DNA of 64,000 nt, taken from positions 4,402,001 through 4,466,000 of the forward strand of contig CAJFCV020000002.1 of the NCBI GenBank assembly GCA_904066235.2, in the 5' to 3' direction. The translations under genes and the position numbers were made by a program. Position 1 is the first letter of the stretch, and each line of letters opens with the position of its first letter. Of this stretch, positions 10,937 to 22,838 are shown piece after piece. This stretch comes from Bursaphelenchus xylophilus. Taxonomy: Eukaryota; Nematoda; Chromadorea; Rhabditida; Aphelenchoididae. The notes under the pieces are model-generated. The model was given only the letters and a program-made list of their open reading frames with translations. It did no database searches and was not told the origin of the DNA.

Positions 10937-13900
10937 CTCTTTGCGCTGTTTCTCCTTTCTTGGACAAAGAAGGGAGGTATTTTGCAGGATTTTTAACCCT
11001 TTACGGATACAAAACAGCACACCAGGTCCATCACTGTAGCATAGCCAAAAAGCAGCCACGGGAAATCCTATTTCATTAACACATACTCGACCGGTATGTA
11101 CTTCGTAAATCAATTCATGCCCTCCCAAAACCATCCCTCATAACGCCTGCGGACTCGACGTTTGATATATAAAGATGAGTCAAAGTAGCCGTCCGAAAAA
11201 ACTGGGCCTGTCCCCTCAGGTAAATTTGAAGAACTCTTCTCCTCCTTTTCTTGTCAACTGATCCTCAAAACGAAATCAAAAGAAAAGTCGGGCCGAAAGA
11301 GGGCAGGCGATGAGGAGACGGCCACACAGAGATTAGAGGTTTGTTCAGCTCAAATGACATGCTTTTCAATCCATCATAATTACATCTCTCTTATAACCAC
11401 CTTGTGGCTTTCGAGGCCAAAGACAATATTGATTGGAATGTGAGGGAAAGGATCATATAAAATGATGACAAAAGGGCATTACTTTACAGTAAAGAATACA
11501 CTTGTAGTCAGATTAGTTCAGATGAGTCTCCTACAATGTAATAGATCGTACCCCATGTATAAAACCTTACAAAACAATGAGCGCGGACAATAAGTAACCA
11601 CCGAATGCGACCTTGACGGCCGCTCACAAATCCCTCAAATTAGGTACGCAAATTATGGTTTTAGGCGAAGTTTTGGAGAAGGGACGTGGAAAGGACGGGG
11701 CGAGTCTGTTTCAAGAAATTTTAACCAAATTCTTCTCGTCTGTTTCGTACGACTTTAACACTTGTCCCTTTCATTAGCGTCTGTAAACAAAGAGCATGTC
11801 GGAGGTAAACAGAGCTAAGATGGATGAGCTTGAATTTGCATAAAAAGGGAGAGGAATTTGTGAGGGTGCAATTCTGAAGGAGCTCATGAAGCAATTGTAG
11901 TAAAAATAAAGGTATAATAGCTAAAAAAAATTGTAAAATACATCAGGTTGAGGATTTTCAATTTTTGGAAAAAAATAATCAAAAAACTACAGGAATAAGT
12001 AACCCATGTTTTCAACTACACCACGGTCTCATTCGACCTCAAAATTCGACCAAATTCCAATCCTTTCCTTCGCAAAATCCCCCTCAACAACTTGTCCACT
12101 CACTCATAAACCCCTTCCTAATCCTTTAGGTTATGCCCTGAAGAAATGTCCATTCTCGCAAGCTCTTAATCCTAATATTAAAATTGCGCACTTCCCCCCA
12201 GGCCCCTTCCTTAAAGAGCCTTCACCTTCCGCTCCAAAATTTTCTCGCGCATAAAAATTTCAGGATAAAAAGAAGCGAGAAAACTTATGTTCCGAATTTG
12301 GGGACACAAAGTGGACACAAGAATAACGAATTAGCCTCAGGGAATCTGTGAGCGAAAAAAGAGACAAGTAACAAAGAACGCGACAAGTGGGAGCGAATTT
12401 AAATGGTCAGGGAGCGAGTTGAAAGAAGTTTTGACAAAGGTGAGTATGGGGGAGGACATGCATATTAGAGCGGACAAAGTCATTTGGGATATGGTTTTGA
12501 AGTAAACACTATTCTCTGGGGCATGGCTTGGATGTCAATAAAAAGAATATTCCATAAATTGGAATATTTGTTTTATAAGGTTATGGGTATGACTTGAAAA
12601 CTGTGAAAGGTACGCGTCAAGTTCTCCATATTTTGTTCATGTAATCTAAATATACCCCATGTCAATCAATGTAACATAAGTAGGAATTGGCGCCCATAGC
12701 GGCAAACATAGACCTTCTTTTTCGAGAGAGTACGCAACCTGAAGAGATTTGGTCTGACGAGAAGCGTTTATTGGCTGTAACTTTTCAAACTTCTACCAGA
12801 ATAAATTGAGCTTTTGTATAAGCACCATTATGTGCCTCATGAGTAAATTCCCTCATGAAAAAGAAATGACAAAGATTGAAAAATCGTCTAGAAGGTTATG
12901 TTCCAATGTTCCAAGTTAGCATCAAATTCAAACAAGATAACAAGGTCAAACTTGAGCAACTTCCACTGTAACTACATGAAAACGTCATAACTTTATAAAT
13001 TGATTTTCCAGCAAAATAACTCCTCGCTAACTCCGTTAGCCCTCCGAGAACGCCCGCGCATCAGAAATTGGCCCAACTGCCCTGCGGCCAAAACTTGTTT
13101 GGGGTTGCGCATCCCCGGCGGTCGAAAATCGGCACGGTTAATTGGATTTGAAGTGTGTTTTTAAAAACGCCCAAATCTCGGCCAATTATGTGCGTGCGCG
13201 AAGACGGCCGAAAGGCGTTGAAAGGCCGCCGTTATGGGAGATTTGAAAATTCGCACAAAGAAACGGAAATCGGCCAATTCTACGGGGGAAATTTGTTATG
13301 AAATTTCGAAGGAAATATAAAGTTTGGCTGGAAAAAAAGTATTATAATTCGAATATTTACTAAAAGACAGAAGGGTTATATTGTCTTACACATCAAAAAG
13401 CTTCTCAAAAATATAAATTGATCTTACTTTTCGCGGGAAATCAAGACTTATTCAACCCTTCACGCTTCAATGGACTTCATTTTGTCGACTTTCAGGTTAG
13501 AAAATCCAAAAGACGGCTTTAAAAATCAGTCGAGATCAAATTGAAAAATATTAAATAGGAAATTCTGAACTAAAAATTTAATTTATTTTTTAAGCATTTC
13601 AAAAATAAAACTTGCCAATACAAAAAATTGAGATTATTCGGGTCAATTTTTAGGCCAATTTTTTTTCAGAAACCCAAAACTGCAAAGAACTGATTGTGAG
13701 AAAAGTCCAAAAATTCCCCAAAGCCGCCGATGACTTTGTCAAAAATGTTCTCCTCTTTACTACCTGCGAATCCTCCGCTGGTCTCCCGTGTCGGCCGGTG
13801 GGGCCAATGCCGATCAAATTACCTTTCCCGGCCGCTCTTGAACCTAATTTTCCGCTTCAAAAACAAGTCAAAAATTTAAAAGCAGGAAATATTCGAGGGG

Positions 13901-14020
13901 CTCTTGCGTCGGGGACGACAAATCCAGGTCAAATAACCTCATCTGCCCTTAGGGTATTTACGAAGGCCGAAAAAAAATTTTCAAAACGTTCAATATTTTG
14001 ATACTGCAATTTTTCAGAAT
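10937..14020. other. no gene seen
   Basis: Apart from the weakly matching outer end of the palindrome (to about 11025), this is unassigned AT-rich DNA. It has a GC-richer patch at 13.03-13.25 kb without a clean coding frame. No RNA gene recognised. Confidence 0.4.
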
Positions 14021-14140
14021 TATGCAAAATTTTTTAAAATTATGCAAAATTTTTTAAAATTATGCAAAATTTTTTAAAATTATGCAAAATTTTTTAAAAT
14101 TATGCAAAATTTTTTAAAATTATGCAAAATTTTTTAAATT
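14021..14140. repeat. 20-bp tandem repeat, six copies
   Basis: The unit TATGCAAAATTTTTTAAAAT repeats six times head to tail; only the end of the last copy is altered. The period is exactly 20 bases with no drift, implying recent expansion. Confidence 0.95.
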
Positions 14141-14988
14141 AACAAAAAATTGGGCAAATGGAATATGTTTGATGCCTGTCAAGTTCATAAACTGTAATTT
14201 TTACAACGAAAATCTGGTGAAATTCAAAAAAAATCTAAGAAAATTGCACTTGCCAATAAATAAATTTCATCAAAGCCCCAAATCCCATTCAAATCCATGT
14301 TTTCTCCAAATCCCCTGCTGCGACCGACGCCAACATACCACAACATATTCTTTCGGGGACCAAATAATTGGCCAACTCTGTTATTACGGGGATTGCGCAA
14401 CAATTTGGAAGTCACAAAACAAAAAGGTCACACATGTGTGGATAATTGCTAATTACTCAACATTGCCGTGAATTCTGGGGTTGACAAAAGAAAAAACGGA
14501 CAAATCAGGGTCCAATTATAATATTTTATCCATGAGAAATTCCTCAATTCTATCTTTTTCAAATTTTTTTAAAACTGTTTTAAAAAAATAAATTTTACGT
14601 ATTTCGCAAACCACCTCCAAAAAATTCCCTGAAATTTTTGCGTTGAAAGTGGCAAAACATTCGCCTTCTCTACGCATATTTGCCAACTCTTGAGCGGACA
14701 AAAAGCGCATCAATTTAGCACTTCTTGGGCATTGTTTGGCGACAAGTTCTGGTTACAAAAGCCTCATATCCGGAGTGCATTAAACAAGGAAAGGTCATGT
14801 GTAGGTCAGCAAAAGAATTGGCATTACAAAAGGGTGGTAATAAGGGATTTTCATGTCAGAAGAAATAAAAAAAATTATTAAAAAAATGCGAAAAATGGAA
14901 AATATATTTCTTTGAACCAAAGTTATCTTTTTCCTTTTTAAAACGTTTTTCGATATAAAGATTTTGCGATATTTATTTTCAAACTCAC

Positions 14989-15127
14989 TAGTCTGATGTT
15001 CTTCAATATTCTCGATGCCTCTGTTCCAATCCCTCGGATCAAATGTGTACCCCATGCTCTTGTCTCTATCGGCTTCGAATTCCAATACATCTTTTTCAAA
15101 TTCTTGCAAGCCAGAGTACGAAACCAT
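14989..15127 (-). CDS. isolated internal or first exon, unassigned gene
   Basis: On the minus strand an acceptor (TTGTATTTTAG) is followed immediately by ATG and 46 codons plus one base, ending at a consensus donor (GTGAGT). The translation is acidic and coding-like, including EFEKDVLEFEADRD, YTFDPRDWNRG and IENIEEHQTS. I do not recognise the family. The ATG may be an internal Met, or a start placed directly behind a trans-splice site. It leaves with one base, so it cannot join directly to the exon at 5582-5788, which needs two. If both belong to one gene, an intermediate exon is missing and introns run to several kilobases. Confidence 0.45.
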
Positions 15128-16698
15128 CTAAAATACAAAATTTTTACACAGAAATCTTCTAAAATTCACGATAAAAATTAATGTTTAGTCGAAAAAACTT
15201 TTCAAAGATGGTAAAATACGGCATTGGTAACAGACACATACAGTAAACTTGTCAGGAACACTGCTGACAAAGAAAGATGTTAAGCCGCGAGTATAAACAA
15301 AACAATTTCAGTTGTAAATGGGGGTTTGCAAAACGCCAAAAGACTCGACGAAAACTAAAACAGATTAGCAGCGGTCGTTATAAGGGGATTTGGGAATACT
15401 CTTTTCATTATTTATTAACTCCAAAAATGGGAAATCGTGCTTTTGTCAACCAAATACGGCGAGATGAATGTCCAATTGGGAAATAAAGAAATTTAGATTA
15501 GGATGTTCAAAAATAATGTGTGACGTTGTACAAGGAACTTGCACGAAATTTTATTAAAACAGGAATACAAATTGTATGAGAAGGGTGCGTAACACACCTT
15601 GGTTAAACAAAAATTATAGTGTAAACCACATCATTACTAGTGTAAAAAGAACATTCATATGGGTGTAAATTTAGCCAACGTCATTACAACGCTAATAAAA
15701 GGCACTTATGCTTATAATTCAAAAAATTGTGATTAGAAAGTAACACTTCCCGCTACAATATGCTTATTATTTGTGGTAAGTTTTCAAAACTTGTTTCGTA
15801 TCTCATCTGCGCCTGCGAAGAACGCAAAAAGATTTCGTAAAATTTGTAAGTGGACTAGACGAAATATCGGTTTAAAATTCGAGGAAAATCGATGTATCGT
15901 ATCTTGAGCAATGCCTTTTTAAACAGGCCCGCTACCGTCTTTTAAAATCATGAATTTTTTCAGCCACCATCACCCTCAAATATGATTCTAAATTAAAGAA
16001 AATCCACTAACCCACTACTTACAGACAAGTTTACTTTCCATTTCGCAACATCTTACACCCCAAATAAACCCCAAACTTATGTGCCGAAAAAGACCTCGAA
16101 ATGGCCATTTGCGGACGCTTCCGAAGAGAGCCTTCAAAAGGTATGCGGCCCAGGTAAATGTGGCCAGATTTCCTATTGTTCCCCCTCGCGGTCGTTATAA
16201 AGAAACTTTTTTGGTTCCGTTTTTTCGCTTTTTAAAATTTTCACTCCAATTCTTTGGGATGAAATTACTTTCGACTAATTACTTGAGGATGAGGGAGGGA
16301 GTTGAGTGGCCAGGTATTATATTTTTAAAGAGGCTGGACGGGATAGTGTGGAAGAATGGTCAAGGTTGAGGTGGTTTATGAAGGTCCTGGAGAGTAAAAA
16401 AGATGGTAAAAACAGTTATTGAATTATCTAAATTTTGGAAAAAAATATCATCGAACAAAAAAGTGTTATGGCCAAGGTAATGGCAAAATATTTCTTGATA
16501 AAATTGAGAAAAACAAAGAATTTTTTAAGACTTCTGAAAATTTTAACCAGTGTTTTACAAAAGCCCGCTGGTTTTTTGACTGAAATTGGCCAGAATTTTT
16601 TGTTTAGTTTTTTTATTACGAAGATAAAAAATTGGCAACGTTCTTATGAATGTCCCCTATTGCTGTTGTTAAGCAATTTCAAAAAAAATCCTATCTGA

Positions 16699-16736
16699 AC
16701 AATTGCTTTACAGTCAGCTGTGACTGCAAAGCAATT
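16699..16736. repeat. short hairpin, 17-base arms
   Basis: CAATTGCTTTACAGTCA and TGACTGCAAAGCAATTG pair across a 4-base loop (GCTG). The one mismatch would form a G-U pair in RNA. It lies outside any called gene. It could be a remnant of a small TIR element; I see no evidence of a microRNA. Confidence 0.6.
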
Positions 16737-19263
16737 GCTAAAATTTTCAGTCAAAGTCTCGACTCAACGGAAAAAAAAATAAAATTACCATAATCTTCCA
16801 AGCAAAAATTTTTTTTTACAATTTTTCCATCCTAGTTAGAAACAAAGTAAAAAACTTTTGACACGCCCCATCGCGAAGTTCCAATGCATCGGAACTCATT
16901 CAAAAGAAACATGGACCGCTAATTACGCTCCTTCGGTCATTATTGCTCAATTTTTTGCCAAAACTTTTCGTCACGATAGATTTTTTTCCAAAAAAGGAAG
17001 GCAAATGGGCCATTTTATGGCTTGGAAGCGGGCGGATAAAGGATTAAAGTGTTGAGAATGCACAGTAGAAAAGTGCGAAGGGTTCATCGTCCATACTTTA
17101 TGGTTTACTGTCCAAAATCTTTGGATAAATAAAGTTAAAAATAGCAGAATAAAATATAATTTTCTAAATGCTGTTTACCCTCCGGGCATGCATTTATTAT
17201 TGCTTATTACTTCCGCCAAGTTTTACAGGAGGCCTTGGGAGGAATCGGAAAGGCAATTATCGGACATGGAAATTACTTTTGTTCCGCCGGAAACCTTCGG
17301 TCATTACAGCTAACAGAGAGAAATAAATAACACTGTAAAACAAAAAAAATTGTTGTAGAATACATTTGTTCTCTAATATCACAAAAAATGCCCAGTAAAG
17401 CAAAAGAAAAACGTGCCACAAATAATTTTGGAGGCCCTCATAATCCGTGTGTTCCAGAAGAAATTAGATTATTTTCAGTTCGCATAATCTTGATATTACT
17501 TTACTAAACAGAAAACGGAAGAAAAGCGGCTCAAGATTGGTCAAAAGTACAACGCGGAATTCGGTTGATAAGTAGCAAAGTGTAACTATAGAGTCTCGCT
17601 GGCTTATTATATCTTATATGAACTTTGATCTCGTGCCCAGAACACTTGAAGTTACGGTTTAAAACCAAAAAGGGGTTTTTAAATTTTGAACCCATTACGT
17701 AAACAGGAACTCAGATTGAAGGGAACAACATCGCAGTTGGTCCACCGGCGGCCTTACAGTCGCTGTGGTCTAAACTTTTTTCCAGTCCGAACGAAAGTTT
17801 ATTGAAATCTTATAAAATCTCACTCCAATTCCGTGGCAAGCCTATAAAAGTTTGCTTTGATAGAAGCTCCGCAAAGGTGATATGGATATACTATATTAAT
17901 ACATTTACAATTTTTCAAAATATAATATAATCTTCAAGTCCAAATAAAAAACGTATGCATCCTTTCGAATCCCCCAATATCTCCACGCATTCTTATCGTC
18001 CCAATCATCCGCCAAATTCCTCGCGTGCCAAAAACGCCCTCCGGCAAAAAATGGAAGCCATAACTTTCGATGACATTTAATATTTACGCGCGCAAAAATT
18101 TGGTCAAAAATTTGCGAAATCGTCGGGAAAACGTCGCTTATAAAGAGGGCGGATAAAAACTTGGGAATGGACATTCCGAAAGGGGGAATAAAGTGGTAAG
18201 TGGGATGGAAGGATGACCATGAAAGGGGGGAGATGGCTAGTTTAGGAAAGTTTTGACTTTTAAGAAAGCGGCAAAAGCTTTAATGAAGGGGTTATGGGAT
18301 AGGCAAGGTACGGTATGTCGATAAATTTTTTTGCTATGCACCAAAATAAAACAAGCACAATCTTTGAAGCTTTACATGCAATGAAAAACTTAAATTCCCC
18401 AAAAAACAAGGCTAATCTCAAATCCGTGACACGAACTTCTTTGGCATCCAACTTTAAAATTCCTGCCGGAATCCAAAAAACCTCGTAAAGAAGATAACTA
18501 ATTTGACGGCAAGACAAAAATGGTTTTTGGATGATTGTTAGGTCATCAAAAATACATGCATACATACATAATACAGTATTTTGATTCTTAAACTTATAGT
18601 AAACATGTGTGTTTAATCACTTAATTAGATGGTCATTCACATGGGCAGCGACTTTTGGCATATTTTTATCCAAATGAAATGCCAATATGTAAAAGAATGA
18701 CTAATTTCCCCGCAGGGTTTCTATTTTTTTCTCTCAATTAGAGATTCCATATCCAAATAAAGTCATAACCACAGGGCTGGACAACACTACGTCAGCTGGA
18801 TAAAAAACAGAAAAGCAATGATGAAGTGGACGGAGAGATGATGACTTTGGCGGGACATTATTGGATAAAGCCTGGGTTAAAGGGCAGTTTATAGGCTAAT
18901 CAAGCGGCTATTCATGAAAAATATTTTTTATATGTCCTAAAGGCAATTTTGAACTGAATAGTTCTTTTGAAAGACTGCAGCGACCTTTTTTGTAAGGTAT
19001 TCTGAGCCAATGTTCCGACGCTGACCTTTTTTTCTCTTTCAAATCAAACTCACGCTGCGAACACGAGAAAAAAAGGTTGCACAGAAGGCTTCCGTATTGA
19101 CTTCCGTAACTCGTTTTTGTTTGGAATCAAAATCAGAAAAGGTTTAAATCAAACATTTACAAAAATTTATATTGATCATGAGGTTACAACTTTGTAGATG
19201 TAAAAACTGTAATCTTATCGTAAGTTTTGATTTGACTCTTGATTCAAAATGCTTAGCCGGTTA

Positions 19264-19304
19264 CAACTGAGAAGGTTGTAACCGGAGAAGGTTGTAACCG
19301 GCTA
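19264..19304. repeat. tandem duplication of GAGAAGGTTGTAACCG
   Basis: Two direct copies of the 16-base unit lie 300 bases upstream of the gene cluster, preceded by GGTTACAAC, which is complementary to part of the unit. No function is apparent. Confidence 0.6.
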
Positions 19305-19591
19305 GGAAAACGAAAAGTCAAAGTATAATGTTCAAAATCCAAGAAGTCCGGTTTTAGATATTTCTCCCGCAGCGAAAACAATGAATGCCAGAACATCTTG
19401 GCATTCCGTTCTTTTCGATGATAATCATTTTTTTACTTTTTCTTGCTTCTTTTTTCTTCGTTTTGCTTCAATTTTCGATGTCGAAGACCAACATTAGAAC
19501 GTTTTTTGGGACATTGCTGATATACTCGTGTTTTACCTTTATTTTTATCCTTATTTCATCGGAAGTTTTTTTGCTTTCTTCCAAAATAATT

Positions 19592-19604
19592 TTAGCTTTT
19601 TTAG
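19592..19604 (+). promoter_or_regulatory. probable spliced-leader acceptor directly before ATG
   Basis: The pyrimidine-rich GCTTTTTTAG ends at 19604 and the start codon follows at 19605. No upstream exon in frame is seen, so this 3' splice site most likely receives a spliced leader, leaving almost no genomic 5' UTR. Confidence 0.55.
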
Positions 19605-20088
19605 ATGGCTAATATTCTGAAGCTCTCCACTCGCTCTTCTGACCTTCTTCAGGATAAGAACAGTCGGCCAGCCATTGACTCTCAGCTGGTCAATGGCACC
19701 ACCATGAATAAGATCGTTCAATCTCGGACGGAGGGAGCTCCCAACAGAGGTGCTAACCCTCCCGCTCACGAACTGTTGGCTCAGAAGAACCGAATGGATA
19801 CTCTGGAAGGCATGGTGAATCAACGCCGGTTGTTGGGAGGAACTCCACAAGCCGAGCATTTCATCAGGTAAGGTTTATATCATTTTTGTTGGATTTTAGA
19901 GAATTGAAGATGTTTCTGGAGATAATTACGTTCAAAATAATTTCAGCGAGCTGTACTCCGCCAGTCAGATCAACCGCGGTCCTCCTGGCTTCTCCACCGG
20001 CTCCAGAGTCCACTTTGATCTACTTACTGGTCGCGACGATCGTATTGGCTTTTCGGATTATTTGAACTTTGAAGAGCGATTCCTCTAA
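19605..20088 (+). CDS. unrecognised 134-residue protein (two exons)
   Basis: Exons 19605-19867 and 19947-20088 join in phase (codon split AG|C) across a 79-base intron and end with TAA. The product is hydrophilic, with no signal peptide or membrane segment. Landmarks are MANILKLSTRSSDLLQ at the N-terminus, a central helix-like stretch (HELLAQKNRMDTLEGMVNQR, about residues 55-74), and a C-terminal block FDLLTGRDDRIGFSDYLNFE. The even amino-acid use and good splice sites argue for a real gene. I do not recognise the family. It has a polyadenylation signal only ten bases after the stop and is followed 142 bases later by the ATG10-like gene, so it is probably the first gene of an operon. The cytosolic or nuclear location is inferred from the lack of targeting signals. 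Confidence 0.85.
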
Positions 20089-20097
20089 ATCTTTCGA

Positions 20098-20181
20098 AAT
20101 AAATTAAACTGTAATATTATCCACTTTGACAAATTGATTTTGGTGAAAGTCTGGTCCTTTGACTACTTTTTTGAAATTTAG
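20098..20181 (+). promoter_or_regulatory. intercistronic poly(A) signal and candidate SL2 acceptor
   Basis: AATAAA lies at 20098-20103, just behind the upstream stop. About 78 bases later TTTTTTGAAATTTAG (ending 20181) forms a 3' splice site ahead of the ATG10 start. This spacing is what nematode operons use for 3' end formation coupled to SL2-type trans-splicing. Confidence 0.5.
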
Positions 20182-20230
20182 ACATCTAGTATAATATAAG
20201 CTTGGCTTTTCATATAAAGATGATGAAGCG

Positions 20231-20741
20231 ATGAAGTTTTCCGAAGAAAAATTTAACCATGACCTTGTCGAGTTTGTTAGGAAGTATAACACTAGCCATG
20301 ACGATAATTTCAAACTGATTCTGGTAAGAAATTTGCCTTTGACGCCATGTGTAAAATAAGATGATGTAAAGAACTTGCGAGTTGTTTCTGCAGGCTCCAG
20401 AGAATCCCTCTGCTCTCCAATCCAGAACTCATTCCGCTGAGCTTCGAACATTTTTACCATTAAATTCGACACCTTGTGTCCGATTATTGTCCATTGTCTA
20501 CAACAAGATCTACGGATGCCCCCAGCTGTTTTTCAACTTTTACTCCGAAAATGGCCAGCTTATTGTGATCGACAAGATCCGTCAGGCCTTGATGACTCCT
20601 GATAACGAGAATTTTTGGTCATTTATCTCTCAAAACGAGCATCCGGACAAAGGAATTGCCTTCTACAATATTCATCCATGCAAAACCGTTGAATTCTTCG
20701 ATGAATTAGAGGAAAATGTGGACTCGAACACTATATTATAG
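20231..20741 (+). CDS. atg-10: ATG10-like ubiquitin-like-conjugating enzyme (two exons, 146 aa)
   Basis: Exons 20231-20323 and 20394-20741 join in phase 0. ATG10 is the E2-like enzyme that takes ATG12 from ATG7 and attaches it to ATG5 in autophagosome formation. Diagnostic features are SEEKFNHDLVEFV at the N-terminus, the core strand CPQLFFNFYSENGQLI (about 73-88) and the active-site segment YNIHPCKTVEFFDEL, where Cys127 in the H-P-C-K-T motif is the expected catalytic cysteine. The protein ends soon after that motif. It is shorter than human ATG10 (220 residues), mainly because the regions before and after the core are reduced. The chosen ATG opens the only frame that joins exon 2. An upstream ATG-ATG reads MMKR and its stop overlaps this start codon, so translation may be tempered. 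Second gene of a probable operon, convergent with PIG-A. Confidence 0.85.
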
Positions 20742-21029
20742 TAGGTTCTAATATGAACACCTTTTTATTAACAACAATCACAGAATATGTTAGCAAAACA
20801 ATACTTATTATTATTAATTTTTGAGCAGCAAATGAAAAACCCGTTAAACCCTGAGCAAACTGTTGACTAGACACGGTTATTTAAGTGATGTATGGCACAT
20901 GAGCAAATATTAAAAAACCTTTGTTTTCAGTTGGTTGTCAGTATTTGGAGCGTTTTTGGGACTGAATTTGGAGGCAATTGCTTCATGATCTATATAAGTC
21001 AAGATGAGTATCAATTCTGCCTTCACACC
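20742..21029. other. convergent 3' region between ATG10 and PIG-A
   Basis: This 288-base stretch holds both 3' ends. On the minus strand AATAAA (plus-strand TTTATT at 20764-20769) could serve PIG-A, in which case the two 3' UTRs would overlap. No additional coding segment is seen. Confidence 0.4.
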
Positions 21030-22838
21030 TCATTTCCGTTTCTTCTTCTTGCGATTTGTGGTCTAAAATACGAGTATTTCGATTGTATCAAGTTCTATAT
21101 ATTATTTAGATCTAATTTGGGACTTACTTTGAGGTTATCCATGAGATCAAGAAATCGACAGATGAGAATATTTATTGTTACAACGAACAGCCAGACCATT
21201 CCAAATACCGAATCGTGTCTAAAGTACCTTAAATTTGCTCATTACACCTTCCATTTTTCATAAGTCATTAATTTTGTCTAGTGGAATCTAAAAAAACTAC
21301 TTCTTACCTTTTAAGCCTCTCTCCAATCCTCACTTTATCCTCTGATATTGTCTGAGTATACACTTTCTCCGTTCTTTTGGCTACATCTTCCCATCTATAC
21401 ATCTGTTTGATCTGCTTGTGTAATGTGTGTCTATCCAGGAATTCATTTCGTTTCTTCTTTTCAATCGCTGATGATAAAGCTTGGACTATGTCGTCAATAT
21501 CAGGCTTGGCCAACGTTATGTATTCCGGCGGTAAGACTTCTGGGACTCCACCTAAAGATCTAGTACAATATAAGTCTAAATTGCTTACCAACAGCTGTTG
21601 AGACAACGTGAAGTCCGCAGCTGGCTGCCTCGACGATAGCAACACAAAAGGCTTCAGTGAGACTGCAGTTCAGGAAGATATCGCCTTCAATGAGGACATC
21701 TCGGACTTTATTGTGAGGGAGCATTCCTCTCATTTCCACTCGGTCTTCCAGACTGTAGATTTCTCTCATCTCTTCTAGGTCTACTCTTTTTGGACCGTCT
21801 CCACCAATTATTATTCGAATATCTGGGTGCAGTTGGCATATTCGAGGGATTACCTAAAAAATAAATGATTTTATATCATGGATAATATAAATATTGACGT
21901 CTCCGCTTGCCATACCTTAACTAGAAGATCAGCTCCTTTCCTATAGACTAGTCGAGAGACGATGATTATTGTAAGAGGGCCCGCTTTGGGACGATCCGCC
22001 GGTAGGAATCGAGAGGCGTCAATTGCATTAGGTATAACTGACACTTTATCTCGATCCAAACCACCTCGCAGGACGATGTTTTCCTTGCTGAAACATTCCC
22101 TATTAGCTCAACAAACATACAGTCTTCATGTAGGCACCCTAAATTCCAATAAAAAATCAAAATCACTTACCAAATTCGGGAAACACAGATCGACCGGTCA
22201 ATATTAGGCAGTGAGTATCGTAAAAGCAATCGATTGATGAGAATAGCCGAGATATCTGAGAATCCAAACAAAGAGTGATCAGTGAAGACGGTGTTCAACC
22301 CCATACACCAGCCATGCAACATCGCTTCATGAGCCATCGGGGAAAATGCGGAATGACCATGGATAATATCGATACGTTCCAATTTGAGGATTTCCCGGTA
22401 AAAATAACAAGATCCCCACACTGAGGGCAATATGTACATTGATTTTGGAGGGAAGAAAGGAATGTGATATACCTAAAAATATATTTGAGACGAAAAACGT
22501 CAAGGATCATCAAGGGTAATATTAATTTTTGGTTATAAACCAAAACCACCGTTGATATCCCTAAAAACAAAACAAAAAATGAGTTAACACGTACTTTGAG
22601 ACCATTGGAAAGGTAAATAATGCCTTTTCGATCACCGTAAACGTGAGTCAGTACTATAACATGATGTCCTTTTTTCAACAAACATCCTCCAAGATGGTAC
22701 AAATGTGTTTCCACACCTCCTGTGTTCGGGCAAAAGAAATCAGAGACAAGCCTGAAATTATTTAAAGATTTTAGCTACCTTTTCCATAACTTACGCGATC
22801 CGCAGCTGTTTCTTGGCCGCATTTCTTCGTTTTTGCAT
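21030..22838 (-). CDS. piga-1: PIG-A, GPI N-acetylglucosaminyltransferase catalytic subunit (8 exons, 435 aa)
   Basis: PIG-A transfers GlcNAc from UDP-GlcNAc to phosphatidylinositol on the cytosolic face of the ER, the first step of GPI-anchor synthesis. Exons on the minus strand are 22838-22795, 22751-22595, 22472-22171, 22087-21916, 21853-21589, 21551-21308, 21218-21128 and 21062-21030. All phases agree; one intron is only 37 bases. Recognised segments include [66 protein letters not shown] and [14 protein letters not shown]. The GT4-family E-x7-E signature is present as E292-AFCVAIV-E300. After a soluble domain a single C-terminal membrane segment ([14 protein letters not shown]) precedes a lysine-rich tail, matching the family's tail anchor. 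The start [10 protein letters not shown] is the first in-frame Met of the short exon 1. Divergent from CNEP-1. Confidence 0.95.

Larger units (their letters stand above)
15128..19594. other. no supported gene
   Basis: Contains the short hairpin at 16699-16736 and a small tandem duplication near 19.28 kb. Open frames such as 16079-16369 (plus) and 17905-18174 (minus) have no convincing splice context or family likeness. A Phe/Leu-rich frame at 19385-19612 overlaps the start of the next gene in another phase and looks like T-rich upstream sequence. Confidence 0.4.

Noticed and set aside
17905..18174. 89-codon minus-strand frame with Trp-rich middle
   Set aside because: No acceptor or donor in suitable places, and no family likeness beyond composition.
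19385..19612. Phe/Leu-rich 75-codon frame that looks like a membrane protein
   Set aside because: It is T-rich upstream sequence and overlaps the start of the well-supported downstream gene in a different phase.
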